64,000 bases of DNA, from contig OU452229.1 of the NCBI GenBank assembly GCA_911728455.2, positions 18,108,754-18,172,753 of the forward strand, given 5' to 3'. Shown here in pieces: positions 13,164 through 24,913 of the stretch. The notes below the pieces were generated by a model. That model did not search any database. It was not told where the DNA came from and saw only the letters and a program-made list of their open reading frames with translations. Every line of letters starts with the position of its first letter. The stretch's first letter is position 1. This stretch comes from Marthasterias glacialis (lineage: Eukaryota > Echinodermata > Asteroidea > Forcipulatida > Asteriidae). Made by a program: the position numbers and the translations under genes.

Positions 13164-14146
13164 AATCACTTGATATTTTATTAGAAGTGCCTGTATGTGA
13201 GCTTGAAATGATACAATAACCAAGGTTTTCAAGAGAGACATCCACGATCATTTATCATCCATCAAACTTGACTGTGTCAGAGAGAAAGTCAAAGAAATAG
13301 ACCAGACATGATTAATAGAGCAATGTGAATTGCCACTTTTGACGAGATTCGAATCACCGACATTCTGTGTTTGTTCTGGTGCAGTAGGCAGAAAGCGCGG
13401 CACAAATTTTTCTTCTTTTTTTTTTTAGAATTACGTTGAAGCTCAAAAGCATGGAGTCACACCTTGCTGATCCATCAATTAGCATGCATGAGTTGGGAAT
13501 ATGGCTCAGGACTGACTGACATTTGACGCTGCGTCGTTAATAAGTATCTGTGGATACTGAGGGGAAAGAGTGTTGGGGAATTTAAGCCGGTCAGATTGTG
13601 GAACACAAATCTGACGGTGGCTGAAAAGCGCAGTTACACCTCTGTGTTGATCACAGAATGCGACCCTCAACAAGTTTGTTTGTAACAGAGATTATAAAGG
13701 AAATATATTACGGGGGAACGCTGTGCTTAGTTTTGCCAAGCGTTTCTTTAAAATTTGTTTTCACGGTTATTTTGTTGTAACCATTGTAGCGTAGCTGCTC
13801 GTGTTGTTTTCAAATGGCAGCTGGGCAAAAAATTAAGCTGTGGTTTTGTTCTAAGAAAAACCTTGCATTTTAAAGTGCCACTGTTGTATAATTTGAGGCA
13901 GCAAACCCTGAAGGGATAATCATTTCCTGTGTATCGTTTGCACTATCATTATTTGCTCTCCACTTTTCTTTTGTTTGCTGTCATTAACCACTCTCAGTTT
14001 TATTTATTTTCTTGATTCCCTCTTAAGGTTTAAAAAAAAAAGTTTATATTTAATAAAAATTGCAATCACTTCAAGGACTGGGGTTTTTGTTCGTAACTAA
14101 TTGACTTTTATTTAAAGGAGTTTCATATTGTGCAGTGAGAGGTTCA

Positions 14147-14292
14147 ATGGAAGACTTTTGGGGACACTAGGTGGCAGCAGACTCGCCAGGTATATCCATT
14201 GTTCCCGAAAATGTGCACATGCCCATAGCTACGTAAACAATGACAATTTACCTGGTAAGTCTGCTGCCACCTATCTTTCCGAAGTCTCCCAT
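14147..14292. mobile_element. MITE family A copy 2
   Basis: Uninterrupted copy of about 146 bp: ATGGAAGACTTT..., GGTGGCAGCAGACTCGCC..., then the inverted half ending AAGTCTCCCAT. It lies about 440 bp upstream of the first visible phosphatase exon. Confidence 0.75.
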
Positions 14293-14731
14293 TAAGAGAC
14301 CATTATTCTAATGGATAAACCACCCTCGACTCCTCATTTTGTAAATGTCATAGTATTTGTGATGTTTTGATGAAAACCGTCCTGCTATTAGTGTGTTTCT
14401 CAAGATAATCTACCCATACCTCACTATTTTGAGGCACACACGTGCTGATGTAGAGAGTAGAGCCATTGCCCAGTGTGCTTCAAGGAGTGTGGTAACTTGG
14501 AGAAGCCACCGGCTGTGCTGAAGTACGGTGTAGACCGGGTTACTTTCAGTGGTGATAAGGTACTCTCACCTGGTCATTACCAGCTGTGGCAATATGTGGC
14601 ACTGATTGATCACACACTACAAATCCGGTGACAGGAAAGTGTGGCATGCAGACTCACCATTGTGTAACTAGCATACGGGAGATTTAAAAAAAACAATTCT
14701 TTTCTTTTTTTCTTTTTCTGTTTTTCTACAG

Positions 14732-17700
14732 AAGTCAGACATCGCCTGTAAGAGGAAGCGAGATGCGCCTGAAGACAATGCCTTCATCTCCTCGACGCCC
14801 ATGTCCAAACCCAAGAGGACCAAGACGGAGCCCACTATGGTGGTTGATGAATGTAATAACAATACAAGTAAGTTGAGCCAACATCAGGGTTTATTTTGGT
14901 CTCTCATGAGTACCAGCGACGATCGTTAGAATGCATTAGACTCTGTGTTACAACAGCAATTGTGAATGCTGATTCACATGAAACCGAACAGGTATCAGTC
15001 TAATAAGGTTTTAAAAAATTGGCATGATGTAGAGTACAATCTAGTAAGGTTTGCGGTAATACCATGTACATAAAATGAGATGTGATGGTTCTCAAAAGAA
15101 TTGGTGTTTTTTGATGCAGGGATGAGAATTTTCAGACTTTCATCTGAATTCAGACTTTCTTATGTTTGCCTGGTGAAAAAAACCTGTTATTTTCTTCAGA
15201 TACAAAGAAATCCTGCTCCCTGATCTACATCTCTAGTGCTGAGGAAACTGTTCCCAAATGCACCTATAACTGTTGGGGTTACTTCAAAGTGGAAATGCCA
15301 TCAATTTTTTGTCGGCAACGAATCTCATCCCTCAGTATGCTCTGATTGTCTTCAGCCTTCTCCTGAAGGCAGTCAGAGCATACTGATCGAAAACTTTGCG
15401 TTGTTACACCGCCGATTCTTTTCAGAACCACCACGACTCATAGAGAGAGCTCATGTACAGGTACATGGTGTTATGAGCAACCTTACTAGAGGATTTAGAC
15501 TATTGTAGTATTTTTGGCCTCGCTCTGGTTAAATGAATTTTAATGGGAGAGTATATGATGGTGGTTTTTTAATTTCATTTTTGCAATTTGCCCATCACAA
15601 GGCCCAAAGGCCACTCCTCCAGGTGTGGGATACTTTTTGAAGGGATAGAAACCTGCCCCAATGCACAGAAACAAGACATGGCGAGATACAATTGCAAGTC
15701 TCTTCGCAGCACAGCTAAGAACAGGGAGGGGTAAATGAATCTGTTGCGAGACAAACATAACTGCCTCTTCCCCTATTTAAAGCAATTATAGTTAAGTGTC
15801 TTGCTCAAGGACACCAAGTGTCATGACCGGGATTCAAACCCACATCCTGATGACTTGGCCACCAGAACTTGAGTCCGATGCATTAAACCACTCGGCCACG
15901 ACACGCTGTAATCATGATTAATGTTTGTAGCTTGCTTAGTTAACTGATAATAGGGTGGCATGTGTGGTCAGTGTGTAAAGCGCTCACATGTCACCCTGTG
16001 GCCCTGGTTTGATTCCTGGCCATGGCCACATGTGAGTTGAGATGGGCGGTGGTTCTCGCCTATCTTCCGAAGGGTTTTTCTCCGGGCTTTCCGATTTTCC
16101 TCCCTTCACAAAATTTAAACACTTTGGATCTCCGACTGTGCGCCGTGGTCATGATATATGGGTTACTGTGGCTGGCTGCCAAATATTTCTTTACATGCCT
16201 GCGGCTTAACCACGTTGTAGCTGCGTTCTTCAAAATTCAGCTCGGCTGCGAGTAAGGATGATCAGCCTCCCTTAATTAATTATGATATGATGTTTACCTT
16301 AATTTTTTTTGTTTTATTTTTTTATATACAACACATGACATATCTGTGCCAAAGCAATTGACAACGGGAGTGCAAATACTATTTTTATTACAATTAAGAA
16401 AAATTCAATATAATTTGGTTTGGCAGAACACTTTTGCTTCTATGTTCTAAGCGATGCATTTATGTCATATACACATTTTGAAATTCAATGAAAAAATATG
16501 AGATAAATCAATGGAATTTTTTTTTTTAGTTTTTTAATTGAAATATTGAAGATTGATAATTTTCAGAAATGTATCTGAACTATTACTTTCTGCTTTTGTA
16601 ACCATAATTGTCCCAATTATATTTTGTAAAAAACACATTTATTGGGTCTTTTGTAAACGTGTATACTGTAATGGACAGAATGGGAAATGAAGATAAATGT
16701 TATACAGCTAACATGTTTTGTTTTTTCTTCTTCTTTTTCCTTCTTTTTTTGGGGGGATGCTCCTTCAAAGCACTTTATTCCCAGGATATTGATATGAGTT
16801 AATGATAGACTGGCAGATGTAATCAGATTTAGGTATTCCAAAAACAAACTAAAGAGCTTTTTGTGAAGACAGTTTACTGATCTGGCTGTGAAACACATGT
16901 ACATTTTTTGTAGACGATTGGACACACTAACTGCAGTTGGTCGTTAACTATTTTATTTTCGTTGATTCTCTGTAGTACCGAAGAATGCTATGGCAGCCAA
17001 GTCTGTGACATCAGCAGATTTTGACAGTCCGCCTCGGACCACACTCCTTGGAACTCTCTTCAGTCCGGTCTACCAGTTTCTCTGCAATGGTGAGTCCATT
17101 TAATACAAAAACTTTTTTTTTTCTTCTTTAAACTCTTCAAAAAAACGTTTTTAATTAGCCATAACAATTTGTTCTTTTAAAAATTGGTTGCCTTTTTTCC
17201 CAATGAGCTTGTGTACATAATATACACTAGAAATAGTGTTAAAATTAGTCTATTTTTCTGCATAATTTTGATCTTAAAAATTGATACAATATTCGGAAAG
17301 GAGCCCTGTTCTATTTGGAACGGTGATGCTTGGCGAAGACTTCGGTTTCATGATCTTATGTAGTGTTTCAGCTTTGTTTTTTTAGTTGGTCCACTCAACC
17401 TTGCTTGCAAGCACTGCTTTGAAATTTTGGCTCTTCTTTTCCTGTCTTGTTCCCCTCCCTACCCTATCCCCAACTCCGTCCATCCTTCTTAAAAACCAGG
17501 CTTGACTGCTGAAAACAAGGAGAACCTGCCCAAGGTGGCAGAGAGGCTGGACATGGACTCAGTGCCCACAGACTCCATCTGCCAAGAGGCAACCGTTCCA
17601 AACATCCCAGAGAACGATGTCATGACAACGGGCGCCGAGTTACCACCTGGCTTAGCCTCAACAGCAGAGGGCAGCACACACACTGAAGAAGAGAAAGAGG

Positions 17701-20700
17701 AGGAGGAAGAAGAAGAGGACATTGAAGTTGAAGATGAGCATGATAAGATGATAACAGGTTAGGATGGATCCTTGATGTAAGAGAGCTAGGTTTGAAAGCA
17801 AAAATCAAGGCCAAGAACCAGTCGTAACCCTTTGAGTAGCAGTGTCCTAGGCCATTTTAATCGGCCCAATTTCTAACTGTGTGTAATGGTCGAGCTATCA
17901 AGCGCACTGGATTCAAGCTCTGGTGTTTCTGATCAGCAGAGGTTGGGAAGCTAGCTTTGAACTTGTGTATGCTTTGACTGCGATCATTATTTCTAGACTT
18001 GTTATCTGCAATGTAAACTAAAAAAAAACATTTGTTGAAGTTTACAGCTTAAAATGCATAGCATTGCCTGTACATGGCATGACCCCGATGGAATGCTGGG
18101 GTGTTGGGCTTTTTTGTGTGTGTGGGGTGGGGGGTGTCTAATCAGGGAGGTAATCAGGATTGTCAATCTGATCCATTTTGTGTCTTCAGATTCAAATCAC
18201 AATGAGCTGACGCATTGCTCCTTATCGGCCTGCAACACCTACGTAGAAGATGACTCACTCGACTCGGACTACTCACTTGAAGAATGGGAGACGTTTGATC
18301 CGTGAGTATTATTACCACTCTCCCCAAGGGTGTATTTACACACTTGTAACTGAAAGTAAGATTCCGTTTTAGTGTGTTAATGGGGATGATCATGCCTCAA
18401 TGATTGAAGCACTTGATCTAACAAAAATGAAGAAGACAAATTAATACCAGTTGCCGTTCAAAAATAGGCCCTATTCCAAAAAGATACTTTCAATGTGTCG
18501 CAAGTTTTTGTTTGGGGGGGGGATGGGGAACTTTTTAAAAGTTTCAGATGTAACATGTTAATGCTGTGCCTAATGCAGAGTTGTACTCAAGCACTGAATT
18601 ATTTTTGTTGTAAGTACAAGTTTTTTTCTCCCGTGAACGAGATTTTTTTTTTTACCCCGAGAATGAACCGAGTTCAGAAAAACATTTTTGCTGCTTCTTT
18701 TTGCGTCTCCAGGTATAATGGATTTACGACATTGCTTGACCTTTTCTTTCCCAGGTACCCATTCCATTAGCATTAACTACTGCTCTAAAGGTCATGAACC
18801 CTGTTTACGACCATCTATCTTCCCTTGTGCTTCCGTTTACAAAATAAACAACATCTTGAAGTCGGCCCTGCTCAGTCTTGACTTTGAGTCTGTATAAAGA
18901 ATTATGACACATTGCCGTCTCGGATGTGTGCATATCACTCCATATCCTCACTGAGAAAAATAGACTCCTGCTAAGAGAGAAAGAGCATACCCATGTAAAC
19001 ACGCAGTGCTATTTGTCATCTCATAAATAATCATAAGGTGCAAGCTCTTATTGGTCGGGGAAAAAGGAAATATGCAAAACGTGTTTGTCAAATGATGCAT
19101 ATTCATGAGGAACCGTGACTGATTGGATAGGGTAAAGTAAACATGCAAAGTGCTGTTTTGTCGTCTTATCCACCTTACAAGGGGAACGACCTCTGAATGG
19201 ATGGACAGGAGAAAATATGACAAATACAATTTGTTATCTCATGCATATTCATGAGGAACAACCCCTGATGGATGGGTTAGGGAAACATGCACAGTCTATT
19301 TCCTGTTTTGCATCAGGATGGAAAAGATGACCTACATTTTGGGTTTGTTGGGTTTGACGGTTTGGCAGTATTAGAAGACCCAGTGTTATTATTCATCACA
19401 TCAAAACGGAAGTTACTCAACGAGGTACCTTATTATTTAAGTCTGTCCAATTATGTTGAATGACTGCCTTGAGATTGAGATATTAGACCTTTGTTTATCT
19501 TAAAATATCCCTGAAAGTAAGTAAATTTCTTGAACGTGGGGGCGGGGAAGGGAGGGCTGGGCCCGAAGGCTTGATCAGGAGGGGGATTTAAAGGGACATT
19601 TCCAATTTTTTTGTGTTTTTTTTTTTTTCAGTTCATCTTTTGAATCCTGTTGGTATTTTTTTTAGGAATGACCGAAAAAGGAACACTCAATGCTTTTAGT
19701 GTCTATTTTAATGAAATTCTCACAGGAAAATTTTAGGATAATAATACGCCTCTTGGCCTCTTGACAAATAAGATTTTATATGTGTTGTTGTAGTACTTGT
19801 ACTTGGTACTTGAATACTACTTGAATACTCGTACTTGAATACTACTGGTGGTCAATTGTTCCCCCCCCCCACATTTTTGGGGTACTGTGTTTCTGTTTTT
19901 GTATGGGAGCTGTATGCCTGTTGACACCAAGGACTTAAGCAAAAGGTTTTTATAGAAAAACCATTGGGATATCACAAAAAAAGGAACAAGAGTCCAAACA
20001 AATGGATAACAAAGAAAAGTCCTAGATTTACCGGGTCAACAACAGGTGTGTGTGAGTGCATCTACCCGAACTTCAACAAAAGGATCTGGGTGTTTTGACA
20101 GAGCGAGGGCGTCCTCGCTTTGCTTTCGTGTACAAAACCAATGTGGACATTGCTAAAAAAAAAAAAAAAAAAAAACAGTGGGAGACAATGTATTTTTACT
20201 GATTTACTACCAGATGAGGAGAACCCTTCTTTTATTATTTTATTTTATTTTATTTTGTCATAGATATTACTTTATCAAGCAGCTGCCTCCAGTCTCTGAG
20301 GAGGTCTTGAATCGTCCCCCAGCCCTCCCTCTGAAAACGAGGAGAGTACCTGAATATTCACTGGTGCTGGATCTGGTAAGTCCACATAGTAGATTCGCCA
20401 GATTGTTGTCCTGTGTTCCTTGCTATTGAAATGTAACAAACAATTGTAAACAATTAAAGTAACAGTTAGGCCTGCAGATTTATCAGTTTATATTCAAACT
20501 TTCCTGAAAGACTTTAGCATACAAATCAAGGGAAGAAAGACGAAGCATTTGTGTACGAGCTTTGCATTTCCATTTGTGTACAAAAGCGATCTGGGACATG
20601 CTTTCAAGGGAAAGGCACTTTTTTTCTCTCTGGGGGTTAAGAGCGCTACTATCAGGGAAGTAAAAATTTCTTCTAGAACACTTTCCAAGGCCGTGCATTG

Positions 20701-23700
20701 CTTAAAGCATCAGGGCTGCGCTTTGTCACAGTTTGTGGTGTGTTGTGGCCGAGCGGTTTAGTGCACCAGACTCAAGATCTGGTGTTTCTGATCAGCACAG
20801 TGTGGGTTCGAGTCCCAGTCTTGACACTTGTGTCCTCAAGCAAGACACTTCACCATTATGGCTTCATCCTTCGGATGAGACATAAAGCTATAGGTGCCGT
20901 GTGTTGTGTAATGCACTCAAAAGAGCCCAGTACACTTACCGTTAAGTGAAGGGGTTTGCCCCGGTGTTTCTGGCAATGTTGGCAGCAGATCGCACCGCAG
21001 CATCTTGTAAACCATTACAAGGTGCTACATAAATGGGTCTCACAATTAAAAACATAGCTCTGCTTATCCTGTTGTAAAACAATTAATGAGCACTTTGACA
21101 CGCCCCTAGGGGTGTGATAAAGTGCTATATAAGAACCCATTGTTTCAGTTTGCAAGGATGAGAAATTTCCAACTTATCTGAATTCAAATCCTTTTCGCTT
21201 GGTGGAAAAAAAAAACCTGTTCTTTTGAAGTAAAAAAAAAAATCCTGCTTTAATAATCTACTTCTCTAGTGCTGAGGATACTTTCCCTTGAAAAGCTCCT
21301 TGAAACCTATAACTCCAGGGTTACCAAGATGTGGAAATGCCATCATTTCAACACGCCTCAAATTTGGATCCTGTTGTGTCAGCAATGACTTTCACTCAAA
21401 GAGTTTTGGTCCACTTTGCGCTGAGGTCTGTTTACTGTGAATTAATTTAGCATTGTTCAGAAAAAGACATGTTCTACGCCCTTGACAATATGTTTGCAAA
21501 TGCTGTCCTCCTTTTTTTTTTTTTTCCTCGTCTTTTTCCTCTCGCTTTTAATGTAATTTCATCTCAAGGAACTGACAGTCTTCATTGTTGTTTTAGGATG
21601 AGACGCTGGTTCATTGCAGTCTTGCTGAGATGGAGAACTGCACCATGTCATTTCCGGTTGTCTTTCAAGACGTCACTTACCAGGTAAGATGATAACAATA
21701 TGGGTTACCAGTCAAAATGGAATAGAATGAGTTAATTAAAGTGCTCGGCTGCAACAGACCGAAGCAGATGGGCACCACCTTAAAAAGTCTGAAACCTCAG
21801 TTTTATTAGGCTAGATTTCTGACTTTTTCCCTCAGAAAATCAGTTTATTGCTAAATAGCTCTAATCCACCTGTACCATATGTACAATTATGTCAGCTCTC
21901 AATTATATTGCCCAACTTTTTGTTCCATGGTAAAATATAACACCTGATTTACTCCTTTGTTTAACAGTTCATCTGAATCCTTCAACATTTGGCAATTCAT
22001 TCATTCTAGAGTCTGAGTGTATAACTGTATTTCTATTTTACTTTTTACCAGTTTTTCTATAACATAACCTGTATCACATTTTAATTAATGCATGTACACT
22101 TGTAGGCATGCTTATATTTTTGATGTTTTATATTTTAAGATCCACTGGATTAATCCATGTTTTAAGTTATATACACTAGATTGCTTATTCATTTATCTGT
22201 TACTTATACCATTTTGACTTGATTGTTTATTCATTTATCTGTTTACTTTACTATTTTGACTTGATTGTTTATTCATTTATACGTTTACTTTTTCACCATT
22301 TTGACATTGTTTATTCATTTATCTGTAAACCTTTTTACCATTTTGACTTTTATATGTTTAGTTTCTTTTTTCTCTCTCTTAAGGAGTGTTTTGATTGTAA
22401 TTTTTGTTTGTGTCATATTGTTTTCATGTATTTTTATCAATCTATAGTTGTATACGCACAGCCCCTTAAAAACCAGCCCTTGGTTTGAATGGGTCCTACC
22501 GTGATGAAAATAAAAATCTATAATAATAATAATAATAATCTTGAAACCACCAACTGTGATAAAATTGACAAAGATGGACTCATTGCAATGCAGGGTTGGT
22601 TTGACTATCATGCATTTTCGCAGCATTACAAACTTACTTTACTAACAATGCTGCTTTTTATGTAGCTGATGACCAGCCTAAAAAAGAAAGGTACTTCTGT
22701 ACAAGGGGGGAAGAATGGAATGGGTTGAAGTAAGAGAAAACTTGGGGGGGGGGTGTGGGGACTCCCTCTGCCACATATTGGGGATTTTACACCACCTGTT
22801 TTACACCACCTGACATTTTCAACAATCTTTAAAATTTGATCACAATATCAACATACACTAAGGTTTATTCTGTATCTGCTTCTGTTTAGGTGTATGTTCG
22901 GACAAGACCCTTCTTTCATGAGTTCTTGGAGAGGATGTCTAAGCTGTATGAGATTATCCTCTTCACCGCCTCTAAGAAAGTCTACGCAGACAAACTCTTG
23001 AATCTCCTCGATCCCAAGAAGAAACTGGTCAGGTGGGTTCACATTCCTACTTGTGTTTCGATCCTTGTCATTACTCACATTCTGCAAACTCCAGCCTGTA
23101 CGCGTTTGCCCAACAATAGACCAATCCATTGAGCCCCAACTACCTTAGTAACTGCCTAGCAACATCACATGGCGTGACTTTAGCGGTGGTTCGGTTGCGG
23201 CCACACACACGTGTCGGATACACACTGGTACCTGGTTTTCTTGAACATGATAGATTAATCATTTTGTTTCGTGGCCTTTTGAGCAGTGCCATGAGTCCAA
23301 AGAACAATGCAGACAGGAGCACGTACTGTTAAACCACTTTAACACAACTGTACAGAGACCACTGCTGTGGGATTTGCACCAACAGAAGTACGAAAAAATT
23401 AAAACTAAACAAAAGTAGGTACAGTTGCGTGTGGTGTAGTCAGAACAATGGCGGCGGTTTGTTTACGTTTCCAATAGATTTTTAAACGTGTCAGACATTT
23501 GTCTGACTTTCAGTGGCGTGTGAAGGCTGTGATTGGTCAATAGTTAGGAGGCGGGGCTTAATGGATCGGTCTATTCAGGTCAACCTTTTAACCCCCAAAT
23601 TTTCAGTTCCTTGGATATGTTTTCTTCTATCTTACAGGCATCGGCTGTTCAGAGAGCACTGTATCTGTGTTCAGGGGAATTACATCAAAGATCTTAACAT

Positions 23701-24913
23701 CTTAGGAAGGGACTTGACGAAGACGGTGATTATCGATAACTCACCGCAGGCATTTGGATACCAGGTAATCCGAGACAGATTTCTCAACAACAACAAAACT
23801 TCATTCAAATTGCATTGTTTCAAACCATTATTCCTGTATAGCAATTTTGAAAATGTAATTTATTTATTTCAATTGTGATTTGTTGACACGTCTTCTTTGC
23901 ATTTCTGAAAAATTGTGCAATAATTTGATGGTTGCCTTATGATTGTGTCGTTTATCCAAGTTGTTTTACTTGTGTATGGGTAGCTCCTTAAGTCTCCTCT
24001 CATGTACTGTATGTACTGCTGCAGTTGATTTTAAGGCGTGCTAAATATTTTTGGCATAAAGGTAAAATTGTGTTATATACTTTTGCAATATTGATGGAGT
24101 CTTAATGATCAATATCAGAAGTTTATTTTGTATGTTTTTATGGATTATACTTACCTTCTTTTATTATTTTCTTGCTGCTGCATTTAAAAAAAAAGCTTTC
24201 ATTTTGATTTTGTATGAGTAATATATTTGATTGCTTTAAGGTGCTTTTAAAGTGCCATATTTGATGTAATTTGGTCAGATCTTGCCATACTTTTTATTGT
24301 AGAATAATTACAATTTTTATTGGCCTGTGTTCGCCTGTAGATGGCGCTATTTAGATTAAAATGTAACTGATTTGTTGATCCTCCAAACCCTTTTGCAGCT
24401 CGAGAATGGAATCCCGATTGAGAGTTGGTTCGCTGACGATAATGACGTGGAGCTTCTGAAACTTGTCCCGTTTCTGGAGAGTTTGGTATCCATGGTGAGT
24501 GCCCACATCATATTCTGGCCAACTTTTCCTTTTTTTTTCTCGATAAATTTAATGTTTTGTTAAATCAATGAAATTTGATATCTGATCATTGGGAATAAAT
24601 TAGACCAGTTGTTGCATCAGCCCAAATATTTGGCGTCAAACTTTGTGGCGTGTAAATAATGTAAGATATCGGCCTTAAGAAGCTACTGGATGTAGGTATA
24701 GATGTACCTTTGACCCATTTAAGTTGGTGAGTGTAAGGGCAGACATATGTGTGTGATGCTTAAATCAGTTGTTAAGGAAACACTGTTTTCACATGATTTC
24801 ACATTAATTATTTTCATTTTTTTTTTTTTTATATTATTAATTTTCAGAATGAGGATGTTCGCCCTCACGTCCGAGAGAAGTTCCGACTTCATGAGTTGCT
24901 ACCCCCAGACTGA
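14732..24913 (+). CDS. CTDSPL2: CTDSPL2-like FCP/SCP phosphatase, ten C-terminal coding exons (5' exons not found)
   Basis: Exons, all with GT-AG borders and compatible phases: 14732-14867, 16976-17089, 17500-17757, 18190-18301, 20264-20375, 21597-21683, 22890-23032, 23638-23764, 24399-24494, 24848-24913 (TGA). They sum to 1251 nt, an exact multiple of three, giving 416 residues. The order matches vertebrate CTDSPL2: a basic K/R-rich segment (residues 1-45), an [15 protein letters not shown] block (about 60-75), a Glu-rich acidic stretch (about 147-165), the [13 protein letters not shown] linker, then the FCP1 phosphatase domain (about 238-395) ending [10 protein letters not shown]. The catalytic DxDxT signature is DLDET at 243-247. 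Members of this family are Mg-dependent aspartate phosphatases; CTDSPL2 acts on phosphoserine substrates such as SMAD proteins and possibly the RNA polymerase II tail. The first exon listed starts in mid-protein, so initiator exons lie upstream, perhaps outside the window. The gene looks intact and conserved. Confidence 0.95.
15113..15310 (+). repeat. Dispersed repeat F copy 1
   Basis: Shares with 21155-21350 the order GATGAGAA..TTTC, ATCTGAATTCA, AAAAACCTGTT, TCCTGCT, CTCTAGTGCTGAGGA, ACCTATAACT and GGAAATGCCATCA. Confidence 0.6.
15787..15907 (-). mobile_element. tRNA-derived SINE (family S2, Leu/Ser-like head), minus strand
   Basis: On the minus strand it reads GTGGCCGAGTGGTTTAATGC (A box) ... 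GGGTTTGAATCCCGGTCATG (B box), then a CAAGGACAC tail. It is related to 20740-21146. Confidence 0.6.
15952..16266 (+). mobile_element. tRNA-derived SINE (family S3)
   Basis: Head GGTGGCATGTGTGGTCAGTG with the B-box-like GGTTTGATTCCTGG, then GGTTTTTCTCCGGG and TTTTCCTCCC in the body. The same body motifs recur inverted at 51665-51895. Confidence 0.55.
20740..21146 (+). mobile_element. tRNA-derived SINE (family S2), nearly full length
   Basis: TGTTGTGGCCGAGCGGTTTA, a GACTCAAGATCTGG anticodon-arm region and GGGTTCGAGTCCCAGTC give a tRNA-like head with A and B boxes. The body ends AAAGTGCTATATAAGAACCC. A decayed head of the same type is at 17883-17960. Confidence 0.7.
21155..21350 (+). repeat. Dispersed repeat F copy 2
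   Basis: Second copy of the 15113-15310 repeat in the same orientation, in the intron that splits the catalytic motif. Confidence 0.6.
22525..22541. repeat. (AAT)n microsatellite
   Basis: Short AAT repeat in a phosphatase intron. A similar ATT tract is at about 38115-38135. Confidence 0.7.
22688..22785. repeat. Partial copy of the 42729-42891 element
   Basis: Shares GCTTCTGTACAAG-like, G-rich and CTCCCTCTGCCACATAT segments. It lies in the intron before the phosphatase exon at 22890. Confidence 0.45.
23115..23575. mobile_element. 461-bp inverted-repeat element in a CTDSPL2-like intron
   Basis: Left end AATAGACCAATCCATTGAGCC and right end GGCTTAATGGATCGGTCTATT are near-perfect inverted repeats. 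The interior includes ATTGGTCAATAGTTAGGAGG. A terminal fragment of the same family is at 49752-49840. Confidence 0.65.

Larger units (their letters stand above)
1..14731. other. Non-coding region upstream of the first visible CTDSPL2-like exon
   Basis: No ORF here shows a recognisable protein or well-placed splice sites. The region is AT-rich and holds low-complexity tracts and the small mobile elements listed separately. Its position suggests a long 5' intron or the promoter flank of the phosphatase gene. I saw no convincing exon for the conserved CTDSPL2 N-terminus. Confidence 0.6.
20264..21683 (+). other. Exon pair carrying the split catalytic motif of the CTDSPL2-like gene
   Basis: Exon 20264-20375 ends exactly after the codons for Asp-Leu, and exon 21597-21683 begins with Asp-Glu-Thr. 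The DLDET active-site loop is therefore divided by a phase-0 intron of 1.2 kb. The nucleophile (first Asp) and the general acid (second Asp) are on different exons. Intron 20376-21596 carries a tRNA-derived SINE at 20740-21146 and a dispersed repeat at 21155-21350. Confidence 0.85.
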
